A DNA stretch of 42,270 nt from Ignavibacteria bacterium GWF2_33_9 (lineage in GTDB: Bacteria; Bacteroidota; Ignavibacteria; Kapaibacteriales; UBA2268), in NCBI GenBank assembly GCA_001804565.1, contig MHAC01000002.1, forward strand, positions 1 through 42,270, in the 5' to 3' direction. Of this stretch, positions 18,416 through 24,976 are shown piece after piece. The first letter of the stretch is position 1. The number at the start of each line of letters is the position of its first letter. The position numbers and the translations under genes were made by a program. The notes below the pieces were generated by a model, which ran no database searches, was not told where the DNA came from, and saw only the letters and a list, made by a program, of their open reading frames with translations.

Positions 18416-18940
18416 TTATGGGCTAATAGTGTCTGGTAATGCAGGAGCTTCATTATAAGAAGTTCTTGGAATGCTGGTGACACCTGAAGCTATTACCCAA
18501 TGCCCGTTTTGCTTTAAAAGATTTCTGGAAACTCTTAAGAAATGATGTTCATTAATACCATTATGCGAAGTTTCCATCTCAACTCCATAAATAATAGAAG
18601 CCACTGTTGCTCTATCATCCATAGTAATAAAAGGATTAGTAATAGCATTGAATATAGTATTTTCGTAAAGATCCCATTGTTTTTGAATTGCATCTTTGTA
18701 TTCAGCAAATGTTTTAATTATTTCACTTTCATCCGTCCCAAAGAATGCAACAGAATCTGCCAGGGTTTTAAGTAATTCTGCAAAATTTTCATTTTCAGAA
18801 GCAGTATTATTTGCTTCGATAACTTTAATGATTTCTTTTTCCTGTGCAATTTTTTGATCGTAAGTCATAACTTTATGATTACTTTGACAAGAAATTAAAG
18901 TAATTAAAGCAAGTGAAAAAAGTGTCAAAAATAATTTCAT
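18416..18940 (-). CDS. Small lipoprotein with SnoaL/NTF2-like fold
   Basis: 174 residues from the ATG at 18940, which I prefer over an in-frame GTG at 18952: that GTG is part of the ribosome-binding site (GGAG, 6 nt before the ATG). The start MKLFLTLFSLALITLISCQS is a lipoprotein signal with the lipidated cysteine after LIS. The mature part looks like an NTF2/SnoaL-type ketosteroid isomerase-like domain (IIKVIEANNTASENENFAELL, later NGHWVIASGVTS), as in DUF4440-type proteins. The fold call is by pattern only. Function is unknown, with location probably periplasmic or outer membrane. It lies downstream of RidA but is separated from it by a terminator. Confidence 0.7.
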   Translation of the reverse strand: MKLFLTLFSLALITLISCQSNHKVMTYDQKIAQEKEIIKVIEANNTASENENFAELLKTLADSVAFFGTDESEIIKTFAEYKDAIQKQWDLYENTIFNAITNPFITMDDRATVASIIYGVEMETSHNGINEHHFLRVSRNLLKQNGHWVIASGVTSIPRTSYNEAPALPDTISP

Positions 18941-19094
18941 AAGCAACTCCACAGATTTAATTTTTCAATTTTTATTTTTTATATTACTAAAATAATACTT
19001 TTAAGTGAATAAATAACAGATTTTTGAAAAAATGTTAAAAAAAATTGAAAAACAAACATAAAGAGCTTTGTTTATGGTATTATGTGAATGAAAA

Positions 19095-19132
19095 ATTAAA
19101 AAACAATGAACACTAATTCATTGTTTTTTAAT
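19095..19132 (-). terminator. Terminator of the RidA gene, AT-rich 16-bp stem
   Basis: Arms at 19095-19110 and 19117-19132 are perfect reverse complements (16 bp) with a 6-nt loop. The stem is AT-rich, so it is less stable than a classical terminator, but its outer half is an A/T tract that yields a U-run. It begins 22 nt after the RidA stop. The plus strand has the same structure but no gene to end. Confidence 0.7.
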
Positions 19133-19153
19133 ACTTCAAAGATTAATTTTCTT

Positions 19154-19531
19154 TTAGAGAACTGCAATTGCCTCAATTTCTATCAAAACATCTTTCGGTA
19201 AGCGTGCAACTTCGTATGCAGCACGTGCTGGTTTGCTATCTCCGAAATATGATTCATAAATTTGATTCATTATACCAAATGTTCCCATATCCTTCAGCAA
19301 GACAGTTGTTTTCACAACATTTGAAAAAGTAAGACCTGCTTCTTTTAAGATTGCTTCGATATTTTGGATTGATTGATGAGTTTGCTCTTCGATTGTTGCA
19401 CCGGCTAATTCACCGCTTGGAGTTAATGGAATTTGTCCGGAAATGAAAAGGAATTTTCCTTCTGCAATTATTGCTTGTGAATAAGGTCCAATAGGAGCAG
19501 GTGCATTAGATGTCAAAATTGCTTGTTTCAT
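19154..19531 (-). CDS. RidA family enamine/imine deaminase
   Basis: RidA hydrolyses reactive enamines and imines (for example 2-aminoacrylate) released by PLP enzymes, in the cytosol as a trimer. The protein is 125 residues from the ATG at 19531. A longer open frame upstream adds 68 residues without family similarity and should be ignored. The chosen start has AAAGGA just upstream and fits the normal length. Motifs: [38 protein letters not shown], and [23 protein letters not shown] with the catalytic arginine (Arg103). It is divergent from the epimerase gene at 19692. Confidence 0.95.
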   Translation of the reverse strand: MKQAILTSNAPAPIGPYSQAIIAEGKFLFISGQIPLTPSGELAGATIEEQTHQSIQNIEAILKEAGLTFSNVVKTTVLLKDMGTFGIMNQIYESYFGDSKPARAAYEVARLPKDVLIEIEAIAVL

Positions 19532-19662
19532 TTTTTTCCTTTTATTGAAAATTAAAAAATATATTAATTTCAAAATTATTAAAATTTGCCCAAAAGTCTT
19601 ATGAATTGCATTAAGTTTTACATTTATACTTATGTATTTATAAATAAGTTGAAAAAAAATCG

Positions 19663-19670
19663 TAATTTTG
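19663..19670 (+). promoter_or_regulatory. Candidate -7 promoter element (TAATTTTG)
   Basis: TAATTTTG matches TAnnTTTG and ends 21 nt before the ATG of the epimerase at 19692. The same octamer stands 21 nt before the ATG of the TPR gene and upstream of rpsA. No matching -33 TTTG lies at the usual spacing here. Confidence 0.45.
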
Positions 19671-19691
19671 AAAATAATAAAAAAGTTGATT

Positions 19692-20612
19692 ATGAAAATA
19701 TGTATTACAGGTGGAGCAGGTTTTATTGCTTCCAATATTGCTGATAAATATATCGAATTGGGTCATGAGGTTGTAATTATTGATAATTTATCACTTGGCT
19801 TCATAGAAAACATTCCTGCCGGAGCTAAATTTTATGAAATGGACATTAATGATGAAAATTTAATTAAAGTATTCGAGGAAGAAAAATTCGACATTGTCAA
19901 TCATCATGCAGCACAAATGAGTGTACGTAATTCAGTTGCACTTCCGATAGAAGATGCTAAAACCAATATTTTGGGCGGCATTAATATCTTCGATTGCGCA
20001 GCACGAACAGGAGTAAAAAAGGTAATATTTGCATCTTCAGCAGGTACTGTTTATGGTGAACAGTTGGAATTCCCATGCGACGAAACACATCAGAATATGC
20101 CGATTTCTCCCTATGGGGTTGCAAAATTTGCAGAAGAAAAATATTTACAATATTATTCAACTGTATTTGGTATGAATTATATCATACTTCGATATACAAA
20201 TGTTTACGGCAGAAGGCAAAATCCTAAAGGAGAAGCCGGTGTAATAGCAATATTTGCCTTGAAGATGCTTAATGGTGAAGAAACTTTCCTTACAGGGCAA
20301 GGTAATATTACACGTGATTATGTTTATATTGATGATGTAGTTGATGCAAATGCACGAGCATTGGATTTGAATCTGAAAGGTGTATTCAATATAGCAACCG
20401 GTGTAGAAGTTGATTTGCATTATATTTTCGACCATCTGGCAAATCTTACAAATTACACACAACCGAAAGTCCTGGCGGATTACAAAATTGGTGAACAAAT
20501 GAGAAGCGTTTGCAGCTCCAAAAAAATCACCGAGGCTACAGGCTGGGAACCAAAGATGCCTTTGGATAAAGGTTTGATTGAAACTGTAAAATATTACAAA
20601 ACAAAATTATAA
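19692..20612 (+). CDS. NAD-dependent sugar-nucleotide epimerase (UDP-glucose 4-epimerase-like, SDR family)
   Basis: 306 residues from the ATG at 19692. An in-frame TTG at 19668 would add eight residues before the conserved start and overlaps the putative promoter. This is an extended short-chain dehydrogenase: NAD-binding GGAGFIA (7-13), [26 protein letters not shown], and the catalytic Tyr141-x3-Lys145 in [23 protein letters not shown] and [19 protein letters not shown] are typical of UDP-glucose/UDP-GlcNAc 4-epimerases of the GalE-like bacterial group. The exact sugar cannot be decided. The ROK kinase follows 21 nt later, so the two may act in the same sugar metabolism. Confidence 0.9.
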   Translation: MKICITGGAGFIASNIADKYIELGHEVVIIDNLSLGFIENIPAGAKFYEMDINDENLIKVFEEEKFDIVNHHAAQMSVRNSVALPIEDAKTNILGGINIFDCAARTGVKKVIFASSAGTVYGEQLEFPCDETHQNMPISPYGVAKFAEEKYLQYYSTVFGMNYIILRYTNVYGRRQNPKGEAGVIAIFALKMLNGEETFLTGQGNITRDYVYIDDVVDANARALDLNLKGVFNIATGVEVDLHYIFDHLANLTNYTQPKVLADYKIGEQMRSVCSSKKITEATGWEPKMPLDKGLIETVKYYKTKL

Positions 20613-20633
20613 AATTTGACACTAGGAGAGAAA

Positions 20634-21557
20634 TTGCATCTAGGGATTGACATAGGCGGAACCAATGTAAAATTTGGAATTGTAGATTCCGACTTAAATT
20701 TGATTTTCCATTCATCCGAAAAACTACCTTTGCAATTAAATCAACCGGAAATTGTATCCTGGCTTCAAAGTCAAATTCAAAATCAAATTATCAATTTCCC
20801 CTCAATTTCCACAATCGGAATTGGAATACCCGGAATAATTAGTAAAGAGGGAATCATAATTGTTTCACCAAATATTCCACAACTTTCCGGAGTAGAAATC
20901 AAATTAACCCTTGAAAAACATTTCAGGAGAAAGATTGCAATTGATAATGATGCAAATGTTGCAGCACTTGCAGAACTTTACTGCGGGAACGGAAAAGGTT
21001 TGCACGACTTTGTGTATATCACTCTCGGAACGGGAGTTGGAGGGGCATTAGTTTTGGACGGAAAAATTTATCATGGCAGTAATTTCGGTGCTGGTGAAAT
21101 AGGTCACATAATTATAAATCCCTACGATGAACTGAATCACGAAAAACCTTATAGAACAGGGGTATTGGAAGAATATCTTGGCAAAGAAGCAATAATACGT
21201 ACAGCAAAGAATTTAACTAAAAAATATGAAAATTCACCCATTGTCAAAAATGAACTTTGGGATGTGGCTGATATTTCCGACTATGCAGACAAAGGTGACA
21301 AACTTTCCATTGAAACAATGAAACTTTGCGGCTATTATCTTGGTTTGGGAATTGTTAGTGTTGCAAATTTGCTGGATGTGCCTAATTTCATTTTGGGAGG
21401 GGGAATTTCCAAATCGTCCGATATATTTTACAAAAGCGCAAATGATACAGCAAAACAAAGAGTGCTTCCACAATTAGAAAAGCAGTTATCCGTCAATAAA
21501 GCAGTTTTTTCTGAAAAATCCGGAATAATCGGAGCAGCAATTTTAGGAAAAATTTAA
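20634..21557 (+). CDS. ROK family sugar kinase (glucokinase-like) without the zinc cysteines
   Basis: 307 residues from a TTG start at 20634, chosen because AGGAG stands 5 nt before it and the protein then begins directly with the phosphate-binding strand LGIDIGGTNVKFGI. An upstream in-frame TTG at 20616 has no such site. Other ROK marks are IGIGIPG, the catalytic aspartate in IDNDANVAALAEL, and the signature TLGTGVGGALVLDG with NFGAGEIGH. The usual zinc loop CxCGxxGCxE is missing: after GEIGH the sequence runs through NHEKPYRTGVLEEYLG with no cysteine. The sugar (glucose, N-acetylmannosamine or other) is uncertain. Probably cytosolic and co-transcribed with the epimerase upstream. Confidence 0.87.
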   Translation: MHLGIDIGGTNVKFGIVDSDLNLIFHSSEKLPLQLNQPEIVSWLQSQIQNQIINFPSISTIGIGIPGIISKEGIIIVSPNIPQLSGVEIKLTLEKHFRRKIAIDNDANVAALAELYCGNGKGLHDFVYITLGTGVGGALVLDGKIYHGSNFGAGEIGHIIINPYDELNHEKPYRTGVLEEYLGKEAIIRTAKNLTKKYENSPIVKNELWDVADISDYADKGDKLSIETMKLCGYYLGLGIVSVANLLDVPNFILGGGISKSSDIFYKSANDTAKQRVLPQLEKQLSVNKAVFSEKSGIIGAAILGKI

Positions 21558-21609
21558 TAAAGCTAGTGTAAAAATTTTCATACAGTGGCAAAAAAAATTG
21601 TCAATTATT

Positions 21610-21640
21610 TTTGTCATTGTAATTGTTTTTATTATCTTGC
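21610..21640 (+). promoter_or_regulatory. Candidate promoter of the NlpC/P60 gene (TTTG-N19-TATCTTGC)
   Basis: TTTG at 21610-21613 is followed after 19 nt by TATCTTGC at 21633-21640. The spacing fits the Bacteroidota -33/-7 pair, though the -7 element is imperfect. It would give a leader of about 45 nt before the first ATG at 21690. Confidence 0.4.
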
Positions 21641-21689
21641 AATTTACAAAAAGTAGAAAAACGAATTTTTCGTACCAAACATTCATAAA

Positions 21690-22520
21690 ATGAGAGGGAA
21701 AATGATTCTAAAAAGCAGTTCAGGTCTAAAAATCGCAATAATACTTATGCTTATTATTTCGATACTTTTTACTAATACAGTGGATTCACAGGCCAAAAGA
21801 AAGAAAAGACATAGAACTCACAGGAGTTATAATAAAGAAGCAACAAAGAAAATGACAATGAAAATAGTTGCTTCGAATCAGGAATTAGCTGACTTAGCAG
21901 GTGTTCCTTACGATACACTTACGTGTGATGTTTCCGTTGATGAAAATGATGAAATCATAGGCGAATTAGGCGAAGATATAAATGAATTGGAAGCAGAAGA
22001 TACTTTTGCATACGATGCAGAAAACTTCCAAAGTATATTTCTTGCCCTTGCCGACGATGGTTTCACTGCTGCGGGTATAAGTAAAAATGAAATTTATAAT
22101 GAAGCTGAATCGCTTTTTGGTATTCCTTATAGATTCGGTGGAGTTACTGAACGTGCTTTGGATTGTTCCGCTTTCTCAAGATTGATATTCGAAAAAGTTG
22201 CAAAAATAAGATTACCCAGAACTGCACGTGAGCAAATACAATATGGTGCAAAAATCAAAGATATTGACGAATTAGAATTTGGTGATTTAGTCTTTTTCCA
22301 TACTTATTCCAGAAGATTTGCTTCTCACGTAGGCATTTATTTAACTGATGGTCTTTTTGTACATGCCGGAACTCGTAATGGAGTTACAATTACTTCTATT
22401 AATTCTCCTTATTATACTAAGCGGTTTATTGGAGGCAGAAGACTTACAGAAAAAGATTTAAGAAAACTGAAATTTGAAGATAATAACGAAGATGATAATA
22501 CTCTGAAAGCAGCTATGTAG
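21690..22520 (+). CDS. NlpC/P60 (C40) peptidoglycan hydrolase, exported
   Basis: 276 residues. NlpC/P60 enzymes cut the D-Glu-diaminopimelate bond of peptidoglycan stem peptides in the periplasm. A hydrophobic signal segment (about residues 13-33) is followed by a strongly basic stretch (AKRKKRHRTHRSYNKEATKK), an acidic linker, and the catalytic domain from about residue 130. The triad is Cys159 (RALDCSAFS), His213 (ASHVGIY) and His225 (FVHAGTRNG), with FGDLVFFHT between. The ATG at 21702 (after AGAGGGA) is an equally possible start. The stop codon lies inside the loop of its own terminator hairpin. Confidence 0.9.
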   Translation: MRGKMILKSSSGLKIAIILMLIISILFTNTVDSQAKRKKRHRTHRSYNKEATKKMTMKIVASNQELADLAGVPYDTLTCDVSVDENDEIIGELGEDINELEAEDTFAYDAENFQSIFLALADDGFTAAGISKNEIYNEAESLFGIPYRFGGVTERALDCSAFSRLIFEKVAKIRLPRTAREQIQYGAKIKDIDELEFGDLVFFHTYSRRFASHVGIYLTDGLFVHAGTRNGVTITSINSPYYTKRFIGGRRLTEKDLRKLKFEDNNEDDNTLKAAM

Positions 22521-22533
22521 GCTGCTTTTTTTT
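22506..22533 (+). terminator. Rho-independent terminator overlapping the NlpC/P60 stop codon
   Basis: Arms aaagcagc (22506-22513) and gctgcttt (22521-22528) enclose a 7-nt loop that contains the TAG stop, followed by a run of T to 22533. The left arm is coding sequence. Confidence 0.85.
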
Positions 22534-22626
22534 GCCTCATTTATGCTTTTTACTTTCTAACAATTAGCAAGAAAAAACGTAAAACAACAAAAAGAATATT
22601 TAAGTAATATAAAAATTATACTTTTA

Positions 22627-22661
22627 GAACATTTTACCGCTTGTTATTTGATAAAATGTTC
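22627..22661. promoter_or_regulatory. 10-bp inverted repeat around the rpsA promoter (candidate operator)
   Basis: gaacatttta (22627-22636) and taaaatgttc (22652-22661) are perfect reverse complements separated by 15 nt. The right half ends 1 nt before the -7 element and the -33 TTG lies in the spacer. A protein dimer bound here would cover the promoter. No T-run follows, so it is not a good terminator. Confidence 0.5.
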
Positions 22662-22670
22662 GTAATTTTG
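22641..22670 (+). promoter_or_regulatory. rpsA: Candidate rpsA promoter (TTG-N19-TAATTTTG)
   Basis: TTG at 22641-22643 and TAATTTTG at 22663-22670 are separated by 19 nt, the spacing known for Bacteroidota promoters. Transcription from here gives a leader of roughly 75 nt before the rpsA ATG at 22753. Confidence 0.55.
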
Positions 22671-22702
22671 TAATCTTATTAATTCACAAATGTTTAATTA
22701 AA

Positions 22703-22732
22703 CAGTTCAGAATTATTGGCGAATCTGAACTG
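22703..22732 (+). promoter_or_regulatory. rpsA: rpsA leader hairpin just before the ribosome-binding site
   Basis: cagttcaga (22703-22711) and tctgaactg (22724-22732) form a perfect 9-bp stem with a 12-nt loop. It ends 4 nt before the Shine-Dalgarno AGGAG at 22737-22741. S1 represses its own translation through a structured leader in E. coli. A similar role here is an inference from position and shape only. Confidence 0.5.
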
Positions 22733-22752
22733 GAATAGGAGCCAACATAATT

Positions 22753-24816
22753 ATGGAAAATATACAAGACAAAATGCAGGATGCTGCATCTACTAGCCGC
22801 CCTCAAATATTAAACCAATTTAAATCCGTTGATGCATTGCTTGATTCAGGTTTTGAAAATCTGGAAATGGATGAAAGTACTTTCGGAAATCTTTGGGAAG
22901 ATAAATTTGAAGATGTGAAAGAAGAACAATTGGTGAAAGGTAAAATCATTGAATTCGTAAAAGATGAAGTGATTGTTGATATAGGATTTAAATCCTATGG
23001 TTTCATCCCACGTGGAGAACTCATCAATCCTGAATCATACCAATTGGGTGAAGAAATTGAAGTTTTTGTGGAAAGATTGGAAGATATTTCCGGTCGTGTT
23101 GTACTTTCCCGTCGTCGTGCTGATTTTATGAAAATCTGGGATAGAATTATTGAAATCCACGAAAAGCAAGAAACTATCAGCGTGAAAATTTTACGCCGCA
23201 TTAAAGGTGGTATGGTGGTTGATCTTCTCGGTATCGAAGCATTTTTGCCGGGTTCACAAATTGATGTTCGTCCGGTTAGAGACTTTGATGTTTGGGTTGG
23301 ACAGAACATAGATATTAAGATTGTTAAAATTAATCTCGCAAATTACAATGTAGTTGTAAGTCATAAAATACTTCTCGAAGAAGAACTCAGCGAGCAACGT
23401 CTAGAAATTATGTCCCGTCTCGAAAAAGGTCTGGTACTCGAAGGCGTTGTGAAAGCAATTGCTGATTTCGGTATCTTTGTTGATTTAGGCGGTGTGGACG
23501 GTTTGGTTCATATCACTGACTTATCATGGGGTAGAGTTACTCATCCTTCAGAAGTTGTTACTTTAGACCAACAGGTTAAAGTTGTTATTTTAGATTTCGA
23601 TCAGGACAAGAAGAGAATTTCTTTGGGTATGAAGCAATTGACTTCACATCCATGGGATGCAATCGGCGAAAAATATCTTGATGGTGTAAAAGTTACGGGT
23701 AAAGTTGTTAGCTTAACAGATTACGGTGCATTTATTGAAATTGAAAAAGGTATCGAAGGACTTATCCATATTAGTGAAATGTCATGGACACAACATATTA
23801 AACATCCTTCACAAGTTGTTTCACTCGGACAAGACGTTGAAGCAATCGTATTGAATATTGATAAAGAAAATAAAAAACTTGCTCTAGGTATGAAGCAATT
23901 GCTTCCGGATCCATGGGAAGATTTATTGAAGAAATATCCAATCGATTCTGAACATGAAGGAACTGTAAGAAATATAACTAATTTTGGTACTTTCGTTGAA
24001 TTGGAACCAGGTGTTGATGGTTTGGTACATATCAGTGATTTGTCTTGGACAAAGAAAATTCGTCATCCGGGCGAATACGTGAAAAAAGGCGATATGTTGA
24101 AAGTGAAAGTAATCGGTATTGACTTACAACAAAGAAGAATTTCTCTTGGTCACAAACAAGTTGGAGATAATCCTTGGGATTACCTTGAAGAAAAATATCG
24201 TGTTGGCCAAGAAACTACTGGAAAAATTGTTAGAATCATCGAAAAAGGTATCATAGTTGAGCTCTCTGACGGTGTTGATGGTTTCGTTCCTGTTTCTCAA
24301 TTATCATTTGCTCCGGTTCGCAATATTAGTGAATATTTCAGAATGGATGATACTTTACCACTTAAAGTTGTTGAATTCGACAAAGATGCAAAGAAAATTG
24401 TTCTTTCTGCAGTTGAAGCATTAAGAGGTAAAGACGCTGATATTATCGAAAAATATAATACTCAACACCCTGTTCCTAATGCTCATCAGTATTCAACTTA
24501 TGAAGTTAAGCCTGAATCATTACAGGAAGAAATTGCTAGTATGGAAAGCGAAACAGAAGCTTACTTAAAACAGGAAGTTAATTTCTATCCAAGTATTGAC
24601 GAAGCTTTTGATGAAAACAAAGAACCTGTGGTAGAAATTAAAAATACTGAAGCTGTTAGACTTTCTGATATTCCTATTAAGGCAAAGAATGAAGTAGCAG
24701 AGGAAGCAGTAACTGAAGAAGTTGTAGAAGAAACAGTAACTGAAGAAGCTATAGATGAAACAGTAACTGAAGAAGCTATTGAAGAAACAGTAACTGAAGA
24801 AAAAACAGCTGAATAA
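22753..24816 (+). CDS. rpsA: 30S ribosomal protein S1
   Basis: S1 binds mRNA on the 30S subunit and helps start translation of structured or SD-poor messages. 687 residues: an N-terminal part of about 55 residues, then six S1 RNA-binding domains to about residue 560. The third to fifth show the best motifs: GIFVDLGGVDGLVHITDLSWGR, GAFIEIEKGIEGLIHISEMSW and GTFVELEPGVDGLVHISDLSW, each followed by a KRISLGMKQ-type strand. The tail from about 590 is acidic and ends in 9-residue repeats rich in VTEE. The protein is longer than the E. coli form (557) because of both ends. The start has AGGAG 11 nt upstream, behind a hairpin. It is transcribed alone, with a terminator downstream. Confidence 0.97.
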   Translation: MENIQDKMQDAASTSRPQILNQFKSVDALLDSGFENLEMDESTFGNLWEDKFEDVKEEQLVKGKIIEFVKDEVIVDIGFKSYGFIPRGELINPESYQLGEEIEVFVERLEDISGRVVLSRRRADFMKIWDRIIEIHEKQETISVKILRRIKGGMVVDLLGIEAFLPGSQIDVRPVRDFDVWVGQNIDIKIVKINLANYNVVVSHKILLEEELSEQRLEIMSRLEKGLVLEGVVKAIADFGIFVDLGGVDGLVHITDLSWGRVTHPSEVVTLDQQVKVVILDFDQDKKRISLGMKQLTSHPWDAIGEKYLDGVKVTGKVVSLTDYGAFIEIEKGIEGLIHISEMSWTQHIKHPSQVVSLGQDVEAIVLNIDKENKKLALGMKQLLPDPWEDLLKKYPIDSEHEGTVRNITNFGTFVELEPGVDGLVHISDLSWTKKIRHPGEYVKKGDMLKVKVIGIDLQQRRISLGHKQVGDNPWDYLEEKYRVGQETTGKIVRIIEKGIIVELSDGVDGFVPVSQLSFAPVRNISEYFRMDDTLPLKVVEFDKDAKKIVLSAVEALRGKDADIIEKYNTQHPVPNAHQYSTYEVKPESLQEEIASMESETEAYLKQEVNFYPSIDEAFDENKEPVVEIKNTEAVRLSDIPIKAKNEVAEEAVTEEVVEETVTEEAIDETVTEEAIEETVTEEKTAE
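24706..24801 (+). repeat. 27-bp tandem repeat in the 3' end of rpsA (about 3.5 copies)
   Basis: Units start at 24706, 24733, 24760 and 24787 (the last one partial). The core cagtaactgaagaa is identical in all four copies. The period is a multiple of three and encodes about 9 residues around VTEE in the acidic tail of S1. Copy number could vary between strains. Confidence 0.85.
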
Positions 24817-24840
24817 TTTATTATAACAATAAATTAATGA

Positions 24841-24870
24841 AAAAGACTGCTTAGGCAGTCTTTTTTTTTG
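24841..24870 (+). terminator. Rho-independent terminator of rpsA
   Basis: Arms aaaaagactgc (24841-24851) and gcagtcttttt (24856-24866) form an 11-bp stem with a 4-nt loop, followed by T to 24870. It begins 25 nt after the rpsA stop. Confidence 0.93.
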
Positions 24871-24976
24871 TAATATTTAGAATACATAGATTCTTTGAAA
24901 AATACTATTGTAAGTATTTCGTGGAAATTAGGTAATTTAGAATTTTTACGAATTTACAATTAATATAATTAATGTT

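Noticed and set aside
19532-19735. An N-terminal extension of RidA by 68 mostly hydrophobic residues.
   Set aside because: It has no family similarity, and the ATG at 19531 has a good ribosome-binding site and gives the normal 125-residue protein.
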